64,000 nt of DNA from Sagittula stellata E-37 (lineage in GTDB: Bacteria; Pseudomonadota; Alphaproteobacteria; Rhodobacterales; Rhodobacteraceae): assembly GCF_039724765.1 (NCBI RefSeq), contig NZ_CP155729.1, positions 3,977,501 to 4,041,500 on the forward strand, given 5' to 3'. The first letter of the stretch is position 1; every line of letters starts with the position of its first letter. Of the stretch, positions 19,156 through 28,573 are shown in pieces. The translations under genes were made by a program, and so were the position numbers. Under the pieces are notes generated by a model. The model was not told the DNA's origin, ran no database searches, and saw only the letters and a list, made by a program, of their open reading frames with translations.

Positions 19156-19560
19156 CTACCGCAGAATCGGCACGCCGCCCGGGCCGCGCATCTTCTCGAC
19201 CACGCCCGCCCGCAGGCTGCCGCCGATCCGGTGCGCCAGCGCCGACCACGCCAGCGCCTGCTCCGGCGTCAGTTCCGCCTGCAGCACCTGGTCGAACAGC
19301 GCGAGCCAGGTTTCGAACATGCCGGGCCGGACATTGCCCGCCTGCTGATGCACACGCACCGGGTTGCCATCATAGCGTCGCTCGCCGAGGATGGCGTTGG
19401 CCCAGAAGTCGGCCACCCGCGCCTCGTGCGTCGGCCAGTCCTCCACATGGACGGCAAAGACCGGTCCCAGCCCCGGATGCACCCGGACCCGCGCATAGAA
19501 AGCCGCCACGACGCGCTCTATGTCGGCCCGAGTCACCGGGAACTTCGCCTGTACCGCCAT
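19156..19560 (-). CDS. Group III truncated haemoglobin
   Basis: 134 residues, the size of a truncated globin. Seen: FYARVRVHPGLGPVF (the FY pair and helix B-E region), WPTHEARVADFWANAILG (helix E), and YDGNPVRVHQQAG with the proximal-His region of helix F. FETWLALFDQVLQAELTPEQA (helix G) and AHRIGGSLRAGV (helix H) complete the fold. It binds haem and handles O2 or NO. ATG 19560 is preceded by AGAAGGGA. It stands alone between two unrelated genes. Confidence 0.85.
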   Translation of the reverse strand: MAVQAKFPVTRADIERVVAAFYARVRVHPGLGPVFAVHVEDWPTHEARVADFWANAILGERRYDGNPVRVHQQAGNVRPGMFETWLALFDQVLQAELTPEQALAWSALAHRIGGSLRAGVVEKMRGPGGVPILR

Positions 19561-19843
19561 GCCCGCAATCCCTTCTGCCGGACGTCTCGAACTTGGTCTC
19601 TCAGCATAGTCCCCGGCAGGACGGATGGCCACTGCGGCACAGGGTCATGGCGGCACCGGCGCGGACGGCACGACAGCGCTGGACCCCTCCGGCGCCGCGT
19701 CCTATAAGGCGCGCATGATGACCTGTGCTTTCATCATTCGAATTAGCTGCCCGGCGCTCTGACCAGAGACGCCGGGACAAGGCGCATGGGTTGACCGCGC
19801 CGCCGCACCCAAAGACCAGCATTCCGACCCGAAGGACGCCCCC

Positions 19844-22840
19844 ATGTGCGCCGACACCCCCGACACGATCGACTACAAAGACACGCTCGCGCTGCCGAAA
19901 ACCGATTTCCCGATGCGCGCGGGCCTGCCCAAGCGTGAACCCGACTGGCTTGCCCGCTGGGCCGAGATGGACGTCTACGGCCAGCTCCGAGCCAAGGCCG
20001 CCGCGGACGAGACCCGCGAAAGCTTTACCCTGCACGACGGCCCGCCCTACGCCAACGGCCACCTGCACATCGGCCACGCGCTGAACAAGGTGCTGAAGGA
20101 CTTCATCGTCCGCAGCCAGCAGATGATGGGACGCGACGCGCGCTACATCCCCGGCTGGGACTGCCACGGCCTGCCCATCGAGTGGAAGATCGAGGAACAG
20201 TACCGCGCCAAGGGCAAGGACAAGGACGCCATCAATGTCGTCGACTTCCGCCAGGAATGCCGCCGTTTCGCCGAGGGCTGGATCGACATCCAGCGCGAGG
20301 AGTTCAAGCGTCTCGGCGTGACCGGCAACTGGGCCGATCCCTACCTGACCATGGACTTCCACGCCGAGCGCGTGATCGCCGAGGAATTCCAGAAGTTCCT
20401 GATGAACGGGCTGGTTTATCAGGGCTCCAAACCGGTGATGTGGTCGCCCGTCGAAAAGACCGCGCTGGCCGAGGCTGAGGTGGAATACCACGACCGCCAG
20501 ACCGACGCGATCTGGGTGGCCTTCCGTGTCGCGGGCATCGCCGGTTCCGACGCGCTGACCGACCTGCTGCTCGATCAGTTCGGAGAGGAAAAGTACTCCG
20601 ACGAGGTGCAGGCGCTCTCTGCCGACTGCGCCAACGCCTATGTCATCATCTGGACGACGACGCCCTGGACGATCCCGCAAAACCGCGCGATCTGCTACAA
20701 CCCGGCGATCAAGTACGGCCTCTACGAAGTGCTCGACACGCCCGAGGAATGCTGGGCCGTGAAGGGCGAGAAGTACATCATGGCCGACGATCTGGCCGAA
20801 GCGACCTTCGCCCGCGCCCGGCTGGAGCCGCACCAGTTCACCCGCCTGCGCGACGCGCCGCCGGAATTGCTGGACTGTTTCACCTGCGCCCACCCGTTCG
20901 AGGGCGTGCCGCAGGGCGGTGGCGAATGGAACTACCCGGTGCCGTTGCTGCGCGGCGAACACGTCACGGCGGACGCCGGGACCGGCTTTGTGCACACCGC
21001 GCCCTCGCACGGCGACGACGACTACGCCATCGGCCGCGCACACGGGCTGGAGATGACGTACAACATCCTCGACGACTCCTCGTTCCGCGACGACCTGCCG
21101 TTTTTCGGCGGGCTGCGTATCTACGACGAGAAGGGCAAGCCGGGGAAAGCCAACAAGGCCGTCATCGACAAGCTGATCGAGGTGCACCACCTGCTGGCCC
21201 GCCAGCGGTTGACGATCTCGGACGCGCACTCCTGGCGATCGAAGGCGCCGGTGATCCGTCTCAACCGTCCGCAATGGTTCGCCGCCATCGACAAGCCGGT
21301 GGGCGACAACAACGACACCTATGGCACGACAATCCGCACCCGCGCGCTGACCTCCATCGACGAGCTGGTGAAGTGGACGCCGCAGACCGGGCGCAACCGC
21401 CTGCACTCGATGATCGAGGCCCGGCCAGACTGGGTGCTTTCGCGCCAGCGCGCCTGGGGCGTGCCGCTGACCTGCTTCGTGCGCAAGGACACGCGGCCCG
21501 ACGATCCGGATTTCCTGCTGCGTGACGAAAAGGTCAACGCCCGCATCCTCGAAGCGTTCGAGGCCGAGGGCGCGGATGCGTGGTACAAGCCCGGCGCGAA
21601 GGAGCGATTCCTGGGCAACGACCACAACGCCAACGACTACGAGCAGGTCTTCGACGTGCTCGACGTGTGGTTCGACAGCGGCTCGACCCATGCCTTCGTC
21701 CTGCGCGACCGCGAGGACGGATCGAAGGACGGCCTGGCCGATCTCTACCTCGAAGGCACCGACCAGCACCGCGGCTGGTTCCACTCCTCCATGCTGCAGG
21801 CCTGCGGCACGCGCGGACGGGCGCCCTATCGTGGCGTGCTGACCCATGGTTTCACGCTGGACGAGAAGGGCAACAAGATGTCCAAGTCGCTCGGCAACAC
21901 CGTGGCGCCTGAGGACGTGACCAAGCAGTACGGCGCCGACATCCTGCGGCTCTGGGTGGCGCAGTCGGACTACACCGCTGACCTGCGCATCGGGCCCGAG
22001 ATCCTCAAGAACGTGGCCGACAGCTACCGCCGCCTGCGCAACACCATGCGCTACCTGCTGGGCGCGGTCAGCCACTTCACCGAGGACCAGCGCGTCGACG
22101 CGAAGGACATGCCGGAGCTGGAACAGTACATCCTGCACCGCCTCGCTGAGCTGGATAAGACCGTGCGCGAAGGCTATTCGAAGTACGACTTCCAGGGTGT
22201 CTTCCAGCAGGTCTTCAACTTCTGCACCATCGAGCTGTCGGCGTTCTACTTCGACATCCGCAAGGACGCGCTTTATTGCGACGGGGACACCGCCCGCCGC
22301 CGTGCCGCGCGCACCGTGATGGACATCCTCTTCCACCGTTTGACGACCTGGCTCGCCCCGATCCTCGTCTTCACGATGGAGGAAGTCTGGCTGGAACGCT
22401 TCCCCGCCGACGACAGCTCCATCCACCTGCAGGACATGCCGGAGACGCCCGCCGACTGGCGCGACGCCACGCTGGCCTCGAAATGGCAGATGGTGCGCCG
22501 CGCCCGCCGCGCGGTGACGGCCGCGCTGGAAATCCAGCGCACCGACAAGGTCATCGGTGCCTCGCTGGAGGCCGCGCCGGTGGTCCATGTCTCCGACGCC
22601 GCGATGCTGGAGGCGCTGAAGACCACCACCTTCGAGGACATCTGCATCACGTCTGCCATCACCCTGACGGACGCCCCCGCGCCGGACGACGCTTTCCGCG
22701 TGACCGACGTGCCGGAGATCGCCGTGGTCTTCGCCAAGGCGGATGGCCAGAAATGCCAGCGCTGTTGGAAGATCCTGCCGGACGTGGGCACACACAGCCA
22801 CCCGGCCACCTGCGCCCGCTGCGACGAGGCGCTGTCCTGA
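19844..22840 (+). CDS. ileS: Isoleucyl-tRNA synthetase
   Basis: Class I aminoacyl-tRNA synthetase, 998 residues, full length. The HIGH motif is at residues 75-78 and KMSKS at 678-682. An editing domain lies between, with a TTTPWTIPQNRAI motif. The WFDSGSTHAF motif and anticodon domain follow. The C-terminus has paired CxxC zinc knots (CQRCWKILPDVG and CARCDEAL) like the E. coli enzyme. It is followed by a clear hairpin terminator. About 210 bases upstream contain no gene and no T-box, as expected outside Gram-positives. Confidence 0.97.
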   Translation: MCADTPDTIDYKDTLALPKTDFPMRAGLPKREPDWLARWAEMDVYGQLRAKAAADETRESFTLHDGPPYANGHLHIGHALNKVLKDFIVRSQQMMGRDARYIPGWDCHGLPIEWKIEEQYRAKGKDKDAINVVDFRQECRRFAEGWIDIQREEFKRLGVTGNWADPYLTMDFHAERVIAEEFQKFLMNGLVYQGSKPVMWSPVEKTALAEAEVEYHDRQTDAIWVAFRVAGIAGSDALTDLLLDQFGEEKYSDEVQALSADCANAYVIIWTTTPWTIPQNRAICYNPAIKYGLYEVLDTPEECWAVKGEKYIMADDLAEATFARARLEPHQFTRLRDAPPELLDCFTCAHPFEGVPQGGGEWNYPVPLLRGEHVTADAGTGFVHTAPSHGDDDYAIGRAHGLEMTYNILDDSSFRDDLPFFGGLRIYDEKGKPGKANKAVIDKLIEVHHLLARQRLTISDAHSWRSKAPVIRLNRPQWFAAIDKPVGDNNDTYGTTIRTRALTSIDELVKWTPQTGRNRLHSMIEARPDWVLSRQRAWGVPLTCFVRKDTRPDDPDFLLRDEKVNARILEAFEAEGADAWYKPGAKERFLGNDHNANDYEQVFDVLDVWFDSGSTHAFVLRDREDGSKDGLADLYLEGTDQHRGWFHSSMLQACGTRGRAPYRGVLTHGFTLDEKGNKMSKSLGNTVAPEDVTKQYGADILRLWVAQSDYTADLRIGPEILKNVADSYRRLRNTMRYLLGAVSHFTEDQRVDAKDMPELEQYILHRLAELDKTVREGYSKYDFQGVFQQVFNFCTIELSAFYFDIRKDALYCDGDTARRRAARTVMDILFHRLTTWLAPILVFTMEEVWLERFPADDSSIHLQDMPETPADWRDATLASKWQMVRRARRAVTAALEIQRTDKVIGASLEAAPVVHVSDAAMLEALKTTTFEDICITSAITLTDAPAPDDAFRVTDVPEIAVVFAKADGQKCQRCWKILPDVGTHSHPATCARCDEALS

Positions 22841-22848
22841 TCTTCAAG

Positions 22849-22877
22849 AACGCCCCGGTCCGCTAGGCCGGGGCGTT
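22849..22877 (+). terminator. ileS terminator
   Basis: A 10-bp stem, AACGCCCCGG/CCGGGGCGTT, encloses a 9-base loop and starts 9 bases after the ileS stop. It is followed by CTCCTTTC. Confidence 0.85.
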
Positions 22878-23004
22878 CTCCTTTCGGGACGGCATTCGCC
22901 CGCCAGCATCGCCGACGCCTCCCGCTCGTCTGCACGTGCCCACGCCACTTGCCCTAACGTCACCCTTTTGCCAGTATCATCCGGAGACTTTCTCCGGAGA
23001 CCCC

Positions 23005-23496
23005 ATGTTCCGCCGCACCTTCCTGCTGTCGATGCCCGCCCTGGTCGCCTGCTCCGTCGCGCCGCAGGGTCTGTCCCTGGCCCCAGAGTCCACGCTGATC
23101 CTGACCCGACATGCCGACCGGCAGGACAACCTCGACCTGCTCAGCGACACGGGGCGGGACCGGGCCCGCGCGTTGGTCGCCGCGACAAAGGACCTGATCG
23201 TCACCCGCATCCATGCCCCCGGTATCGACCGCAACCTTGCGACGGCAGCGCCGCTCGCCAAGGCGCTGGACCTGCCGGTCGAGCGCATCCCGCAAGAGCA
23301 CCCCACCGCCGCGCTGGTGCAAAGCGCGCAGGGCCGCTCGGTCATCTGGATCGGCAACAAGGGCAACCTGACCCGCATCTGGGAAGACCTCCGCCTGACC
23401 GGTCCCGCGCCGCTGGAATACGGCGACCTCGCCATCCTCCGCGCCGACGCAAATGGCACCGCCACCATCGAACGACGCCGGTATGGGCCCGTCTGA
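23005..23496 (+). CDS. Histidine phosphatase-superfamily lipoprotein
   Basis: 163 residues. The N-terminus MFRRTFLLSMPALVACS is a lipoprotein signal with the lipobox LVAC, so the mature protein is probably lipid-anchored in the envelope. The phosphohistidine motif appears as LTRHADRQ near residue 33, followed by LSDTGRDRARALV, as in SixA/phosphoglycerate-mutase-like proteins. The second catalytic His of the typical C-terminal motif is not obvious, as the tail reads SVIWIGNKGNL instead. Catalytic activity is therefore doubtful. The stop overlaps the start of the DUF3253 remnant. Confidence 0.75.
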   Translation: MFRRTFLLSMPALVACSVAPQGLSLAPESTLILTRHADRQDNLDLLSDTGRDRARALVAATKDLIVTRIHAPGIDRNLATAAPLAKALDLPVERIPQEHPTAALVQSAQGRSVIWIGNKGNLTRIWEDLRLTGPAPLEYGDLAILRADANGTATIERRRYGPV

Positions 23497-23709
23497 CGAG
23501 GCTATCGCCGACACGCTCCTCCGCCTCACCGACGCACCACGCAGTTTCTGCCCGCATGAGGCCGCCCGCGCGCCGTCCAGCGACTGGCCCCCGTTGATGC
23601 CCCGCGTCCGCGCCCTGGCAGCAGCGCCGCCGACTGCTACCAAGAGGCGCCGGTCGCCGCCCTGATCGCGCGCGGACCGATCCGGCATGCACTTTCAGCA
23701 GATCGTTGA
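23483..23709 (+). pseudogene. Frameshifted DUF3253 remnant
   Basis: Reading from ATG 23483 gives SDEAIADTLLRLTDA, SFCPHEAARA and LMPRVRALAAA. These match the conserved order I know for DUF3253 proteins (DxxI...LLRL; FCPSEVARAL; WRxLMPxVRxVA). The frame then runs into unrelated sequence and a stop at 23665. The expected ending (VAALIARGPIRHAL, compare ARGPIR in the family) lies in another frame, which runs to TGA at 23707. A short stretch after LTDA also seems deleted. The start lies inside the end of the phosphatase gene. Confidence 0.55.
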
Positions 23710-23787
23710 CGCGAACGCTCGCCCTATGGTCTAGTAATCCTATTCAGACACGCATTTCGCGCCCCAAAATTTGTTCAGGATATTGCC

Positions 23788-26700
23788 ATGGCCAACCTCA
23801 CCGATCCGCAGGTTTCGGCGGAAGAGATGGATGCCATGCTGGCGTCCGGCGCTGCGGAGCCGCAACTCCGCGCCGAATTCGGAGACGCCCTCTACGACGA
23901 GTTGCACGTCCTTGCCCGCATGGCACAGGAGGCCAAGGCCCGTCGCAGCGCCGCCGCCGGCCACGTTTTCCTGCTGCCCGGCATCATGGGCTCCAAGCTC
24001 TCGGTGATCGACGGCGCCCGCAGCGACGAAATATGGCTCTCGATCCGCAACCTCTACAAGGGCCGGGTCACCGAACTGGCCTACCCGTCCGACACCTTCC
24101 GGGTCACCGCCTCCGGCGTGTTCCTCTTCGCCTATCAGCGGATGCGGCTCAGGCTGATCATCAAGGGCCATGACGTTCAGTTCCTGCCCTTCGACTGGCG
24201 CGAGGACATAGCGACAACTGCCGACGACCTGTGGCCCGCCATCGAAGCCGTGGAAAAGCCGGTCTCGCTGATCTGCCATTCCATGGGCGGACTAGTGGCC
24301 CGGGCGCTGGCCGCGCGCGATGGCGACCGCCGCCTGATCCGCAAGGTCGTCACGCTGGGCACGCCCAACCTCGGGTCCTATTCCCCTGTGATGACCCTGC
24401 GCGGCCTCAACGACAACGTCCACCTCCTCGCCCGGCTCGACAGCACCGGCATCGGGCCGAAAGCACTGGTGGAAACCCTCGTCAACCGCTTCCCCGGCCT
24501 GTTGCAGATGATGCCTTCACCTGATGCACGGCGCGACGAGAACTGGTTCGACGCGGGCTTCTGGCCGAAGCAGGACAGCCTGATCCCGGATGCCGCGATC
24601 CTCGCCGCCGCCGGAAAGGCGCAGGCCGAGTTGCCGCCGCCGGACGACCGCTTTACCCAGATCGTCGGCCTGGGCATGCGCACCGTCCACGACGTGCGTA
24701 TCGACAAGGGCGAACTCTTCTATAATCATAACGACGACGGCGACGGCACCGTCCCGCGTACGCTGGCCGAGATGGACGGCGCCGACCGGCGCTTCTACAT
24801 CGAGGGCAAGCACGGCCAGCTCTGCAACCTGCGCGCCGCCATCGACGCCTGCGACGCGGTACTGAACGGCCGTGTGCCCGACCTTGCCGACGACCCCGAC
24901 GCCTTCCGCACTCTGACCGCGAGCGTCAGCGCAGAGCCGGAGAAGGCCCTGCGCAGTGCGGCGCGGAGCGGGCTGCCCCGCACCGGTGATCCCGACGATC
25001 CGGCCTTCTCCGAACAGGCGTTGCTGGAGGGCTTCCTCTCCGCCGAGGCCGACATCGACAAGATCGAGCGCGAAGCCCTCAGGCCCACCACGCCCACGCT
25101 GCCCGCCCCTCTGGCGCCGCACACCGACGATGGCACCTACGTCTACACACGCCAGAAGAAGGCCCTCCGCCGCATCAACATCGACGTGATGAACGCCGAC
25201 ATCCTGGATGTGCCGGCCGACGCCTATGTGCTGGGCATCTTCGAAGGGGTCACCACGCTCGGCGGCGCCATCGGCGCGGTGGATTACGAACTGGACGGGA
25301 TGCTGTCTGCCCAGATCGCCGACGGCCAGATCACCGGTCGGAAGGGAGAGGTCACCTTTATCCCGATACCCCGCCACCACTTGCGCACCTCGCATGTGGT
25401 CGTGGTGGGCCTCGGCGCTTTCGGTCCGAAGGACACGATCACCGCCGCCGTGCGTATCGCCGGGCGCAACATGATGCGCTCGCTGTGCATCTCCGAAGTG
25501 TCGAGCTTCGCGGGCGTGCTGCTGGGCGCGGACTCCGGCCCGACCCCGGTCGAGATCTTCCGCGAACTCTTTGGCGGGATATTCGAGGCGCTGGAGGACT
25601 GGGACGAAGACCAGAGCTTCTCCTGCATCCGGCTCTGCGAATACAACCCCGACCGCTACGAGGAAATCGCCGACGGGCTCAACCGCACCTTCGCCGGGTT
25701 CAACATGTCCGACTGCGAGATCGTGGTGCAGAAGAAGCCGGCCCCCTTGAATCGCCGCCGCGCCGGACCGGCCCCGCATCCGAAGCTGCCCGAGATATTC
25801 ACAGTCCAGGCCGAAGTAACGGAGGAGGACCGCGACCCGGTGGTGACGCTTCAGCTTCATCACGTGCCCGGCTCCGGCAACAGGGAGGCGCAGCTCGCGA
25901 CCTCGCAGATGACGTTCCAGATGTCGGAACTCGACGCACGCACGGCCCCATTGTCGCGCGCCATGACGTCGGAGAAGCTGCGCGGCGTGGCGGAAGACAT
26001 AGAAAAGCTCATCCTCTCGAAAGCGTTCCGCGAAAAGATGGAGGCCGGGCAGAGCTTCGAGTACGGGCTTCAGGTGGTCTGCGATACCTGGGCCTCGCGC
26101 ATCCCTTGGGAGGTGCTGCACCTCGGCAAGGCGCCCGTCGCGCTGCGGGGCGGTCTGAACCGCTGGTATCTGCCGGCAACGGGCGGAGTCCGCCGCGCCG
26201 CGCGCCGTCCCGTCGGCGCCCGCAACCGCGGGCGGCCGGTCAACGTCCTCATGGTCGCCGATCCGACGCGCGACCTGTCAGGCGCCCGGAAGGAAGCTCG
26301 GCAGATCGAAGCCACTCTGGCCGGACGCCCCGGCGTGCGGCTCGACACACGTGAGGGCGGCGAGGCAACGGTGGCGGCGGTCGCGGCTGCGCTCGGGCAG
26401 GACGATGTGGGCCGGGTCTACGACATTTTCCACTACGCCGGACACGCCTTCTTCGACCCCGCGGACCGGGCGCGCAGCGGGCTGATCCTGGCCGGCGAGG
26501 ACACGCTGCACGGCACCGACATCGCCGATCTGGCGCAGGTGCCCGGCTTCGTCTTCCTGAACGCCTGTGAATCCCTACGCGTCCGCAAGCGCGGCGCGCG
26601 CGACGCCGGACCGCCCACCGCACAGGACTTCGCCATGCGCAACACTGGCCTGGCCGAAGCCTTCCTGCTGGCCGGCGTGCGGCACATCGTCGGCACCTTC

Positions 26701-26874
26701 TGGCCGGTGAACGACGACACGGCGGTGAACTTCTCGTCCGTGTTCTACGAACAGGTGCAGGCCCAGACCATCGGCGCCGCCCTGACCGAGGCGCGCCGGA
26801 TCATCCACGAGGTGCACGACAGCAGCGAATGGGTGAACTACATCCACTACGGCGCCGCCAACGATCCGATCTGA
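23788..26874 (+). CDS. Lipase-CHAT protease fusion protein, 1028 aa
   Basis: Three regions are visible. Residues about 55-345 form an LCAT/PGAP1-like alpha/beta hydrolase. It has the oxyanion-region motif LLPGIMGSKL, nucleophile Ser165 in CHSMGG, Asp317/319 in the DGDGTVP stretch, and His342 in GKHGQL. Residues about 450-650 (INIDVMNADILDVPADAYV, then VVVGLGAFGPKD) resemble the N-terminal macro-like domain of M17 leucyl aminopeptidases. Residues about 700-1028 form a CHAT domain, with HYAGHA (His886) and LNACES (Cys927) as the catalytic pair and GVRHIVGTFWPVND as the late strand. No signal peptide or membrane helix is seen. It has its own gap upstream and no obvious operon partner. The name of the function is unknown; a protease-controlled lipase is an inference. 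Confidence 0.85.
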   Translation: MANLTDPQVSAEEMDAMLASGAAEPQLRAEFGDALYDELHVLARMAQEAKARRSAAAGHVFLLPGIMGSKLSVIDGARSDEIWLSIRNLYKGRVTELAYPSDTFRVTASGVFLFAYQRMRLRLIIKGHDVQFLPFDWREDIATTADDLWPAIEAVEKPVSLICHSMGGLVARALAARDGDRRLIRKVVTLGTPNLGSYSPVMTLRGLNDNVHLLARLDSTGIGPKALVETLVNRFPGLLQMMPSPDARRDENWFDAGFWPKQDSLIPDAAILAAAGKAQAELPPPDDRFTQIVGLGMRTVHDVRIDKGELFYNHNDDGDGTVPRTLAEMDGADRRFYIEGKHGQLCNLRAAIDACDAVLNGRVPDLADDPDAFRTLTASVSAEPEKALRSAARSGLPRTGDPDDPAFSEQALLEGFLSAEADIDKIEREALRPTTPTLPAPLAPHTDDGTYVYTRQKKALRRINIDVMNADILDVPADAYVLGIFEGVTTLGGAIGAVDYELDGMLSAQIADGQITGRKGEVTFIPIPRHHLRTSHVVVVGLGAFGPKDTITAAVRIAGRNMMRSLCISEVSSFAGVLLGADSGPTPVEIFRELFGGIFEALEDWDEDQSFSCIRLCEYNPDRYEEIADGLNRTFAGFNMSDCEIVVQKKPAPLNRRRAGPAPHPKLPEIFTVQAEVTEEDRDPVVTLQLHHVPGSGNREAQLATSQMTFQMSELDARTAPLSRAMTSEKLRGVAEDIEKLILSKAFREKMEAGQSFEYGLQVVCDTWASRIPWEVLHLGKAPVALRGGLNRWYLPATGGVRRAARRPVGARNRGRPVNVLMVADPTRDLSGARKEARQIEATLAGRPGVRLDTREGGEATVAAVAAALGQDDVGRVYDIFHYAGHAFFDPADRARSGLILAGEDTLHGTDIADLAQVPGFVFLNACESLRVRKRGARDAGPPTAQDFAMRNTGLAEAFLLAGVRHIVGTFWPVNDDTAVNFSSVFYEQVQAQTIGAALTEARRIIHEVHDSSEWVNYIHYGAANDPI

Positions 26875-26954
26875 GCGGCGGCCCCACCCGGGTTTTGCGC
26901 AGGGTCGCCGCACGGCGCGAAACCGGTTCGGGGCGCGGGCTGGAGGGTGGGCCG

Positions 26955-26974
26955 CTGAAACCGCGAGGTTTCAG
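26955..26974 (+). terminator. Hairpin with GCGA loop after the CHAT gene
   Basis: CTGAAACC/GGTTTCAG is an 8-bp perfect stem around a GCGA (GNRA) tetraloop, 80 bases after the stop. There is no T-run, so it is a weak terminator or a repeat. Confidence 0.45.
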
Positions 26975-27079
26975 TCGGGGCGCACGGAAGGCTGCGCCGC
27001 CAGCCTGGAACGGGGACCATCTTCGTCCGCCGCGCGGCCAGGCGGTCACGGGAACAGACGGTGTGGCAAAAAAGTCAGG

Positions 27080-27682
27080 TCAGGCCAGCCCGCGATCCCG
27101 GGCGATCATCGCCGCATGTGTCCTGTTGCGCGCTTCCAGCTTCCGCGACAGCGTCTTGACGTGCAGCTTGACGGTGACTTCCTGCAGGTCGAGGTCGCGG
27201 GCGATTTCCTTGTTGGCCTTGCCGTCGCAGATGCCGCGCAGCACTTCCAGTTCGCGCCGCGTCAGCATGCCACCCGCGTCGTCGGGGTCCTTCTGCATGA
27301 ACTCGATCGGCGCGTAGATCTCGCCCGCCGCCATGAACCGCGCTGCCGTCAGCAGCGACCGCGCCGACAGGGTCTTGGGGATGAACCCCTGTGCGCCGGA
27401 CTTCAGAGCCGCGTCCGCCACATCGCGCGATGCGCTGCCGGACAGGATCGCCACCGGGCGCCCTTCGTTGGCATCGCGCATCCGCGCCAGCCCTTCCAGA
27501 CCGTTCATGCCCGGCATATTGTAGTCCAGAAGGACCAGATCGAATGTCCCGGACGTCTTTGCCGCGTTCACCGCCTCTTCAAGCGTCGCGACCGTCTGCA
27601 CCTCTTCGATGTCAGAACCGTCCAGAAATGCCGCGATCGTTTCCCGCACGAGGTCGTGATCGTCAGCCACCAGAATACGCAT
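27080..27682 (-). CDS. NarL/FixJ-type response regulator
   Basis: 200 residues. The receiver domain (1-120) has the acidic pair DD near residue 7, phospho-acceptor Asp in LVLLDYNMPG, and the Lys in FIPKTLSA. The LuxR-type helix-turn-helix follows: LTRRELEVLRGICDGKANKEIARDLDL and VKLHVKTLSRKL. It acts as a DNA-binding output regulator. It is divergent from the exported molybdopterin-like protein and the hybrid kinase, which is the likely signalling partner via its HPt domain. The target genes are unknown, but the shared 344-base region is the natural candidate. Confidence 0.92.
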   Translation of the reverse strand: MRILVADDHDLVRETIAAFLDGSDIEEVQTVATLEEAVNAAKTSGTFDLVLLDYNMPGMNGLEGLARMRDANEGRPVAILSGSASRDVADAALKSGAQGFIPKTLSARSLLTAARFMAAGEIYAPIEFMQKDPDDAGGMLTRRELEVLRGICDGKANKEIARDLDLQEVTVKLHVKTLSRKLEARNRTHAAMIARDRGLA

Positions 27683-28026
27683 TAAACGTTCCCTTCGTCA
27701 TCGGCGCAGCGCATGAACGCAACGCCCCTCTCCCGTACATCAGGCCAGGTCGGTCGTGTTCCGGTCTTGCCAAAAGAAGCTTAAGACACGATTTATCTGA
27801 CCCGAACCTGCCAAATGTCCACACCAGCACCGGTAGTACGAAACCTCGTCCAGCCGCAACAGACGCCAACCAGTGACAACATCGTGACAACGCAGCGTTA
27901 GCCAGGGTCGCCTCATATACGAATGCGCCTTTTTTATACCTTAACAGTCGGTAGCGCGAACACGCCAGGTAAGCTAGCTTCTACCTTACGCAAACAAGTG
28001 CGTGGATTACTTTATCGGAGGTTGCG
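27683..28026. promoter_or_regulatory. Divergent control region with repeats
   Basis: This 344-base gap between divergent genes is less GC-rich than the genes. It holds a direct repeat GTGACAAC at 27873 and 27884 (11-base period, one helical turn). It also holds a dyad AAGCTAGCTT at 27971-27980, nested within AGGTA/TACCT. Both are plausible binding sites for the response regulator, but no consensus is known to me. Confidence 0.5.
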
Positions 28027-28545
28027 TTGCTCGGAAAGCGTATTGTCGACTGCGCAAGGATTTTCCTGGCCATCGTTGTCATTGGCTCTGCCGGGCACGC
28101 GCAAGAATTGCCGCAGCCCGAAGGCCCCGTGCTGCTGACTGTCATCGGCGACATGCCCGTCACCAATGCCAGCGGACGGGCGGAGTTCGACCGCGAGATG
28201 CTCGAAGATCTGGGCATGCGCGAAGTCGAGACATCGACCATCTGGACGGATGGCACGCAGGTCTTCGCGGGTCCGCCGCTCAAGGCGATCATGGATCGGC
28301 TGCAGGCCAAGGGCAGCACGCTCCGTGCCGTGGCGGTCAACGACTACGCCATCGAGATCCCGTTTTCGGACGTCAGCGACGACACCGCGATTCTGGCGAT
28401 CGAACGCAACGGAGAGCCCATGTCCGTCCGCGAAAAAGGTCCTTTGTGGGTCATCTATCCCTACGACAGCGATCAGCGCTTCCGGACGGAGACCTACCAT
28501 TCGCGCAGCATCTGGCAACTTGATACGATCGAAGTCCTTCCCTGA
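28027..28545 (+). CDS. Exported molybdopterin-binding-domain-like protein
   Basis: 172 residues from a TTG start preceded by CGGAGG. The N-terminal helix ARIFLAIVVIGSAGHAQ is a cleavable signal peptide. The mature part resembles the oxidoreductase molybdopterin-binding fold in short stand-alone form: VLLTVIGDMPV, FDREMLEDLGM, TIWTDGTQVFAGPPLKAIM, VNDYAIEIPFSD and GPLWVIYPYD. It lacks the cysteine used to bind molybdenum, so it is probably a sensor or ligand-binding relative rather than an enzyme. It lies 28 bases upstream of the hybrid kinase and is likely co-transcribed; a role as a periplasmic accessory to that kinase is inferred. Confidence 0.75.
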   Translation: MLGKRIVDCARIFLAIVVIGSAGHAQELPQPEGPVLLTVIGDMPVTNASGRAEFDREMLEDLGMREVETSTIWTDGTQVFAGPPLKAIMDRLQAKGSTLRAVAVNDYAIEIPFSDVSDDTAILAIERNGEPMSVREKGPLWVIYPYDSDQRFRTETYHSRSIWQLDTIEVLP

Positions 28546-28573
28546 CATGCGCTGGTTTTGTTAAGGGCGTGGC

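Noticed and set aside
19601..22801. A 1066-codon minus-strand open frame opposite ileS
   Set aside because: It is antisense to a certain synthetase gene. The translation is rich in Val, Gly and His with no domain.
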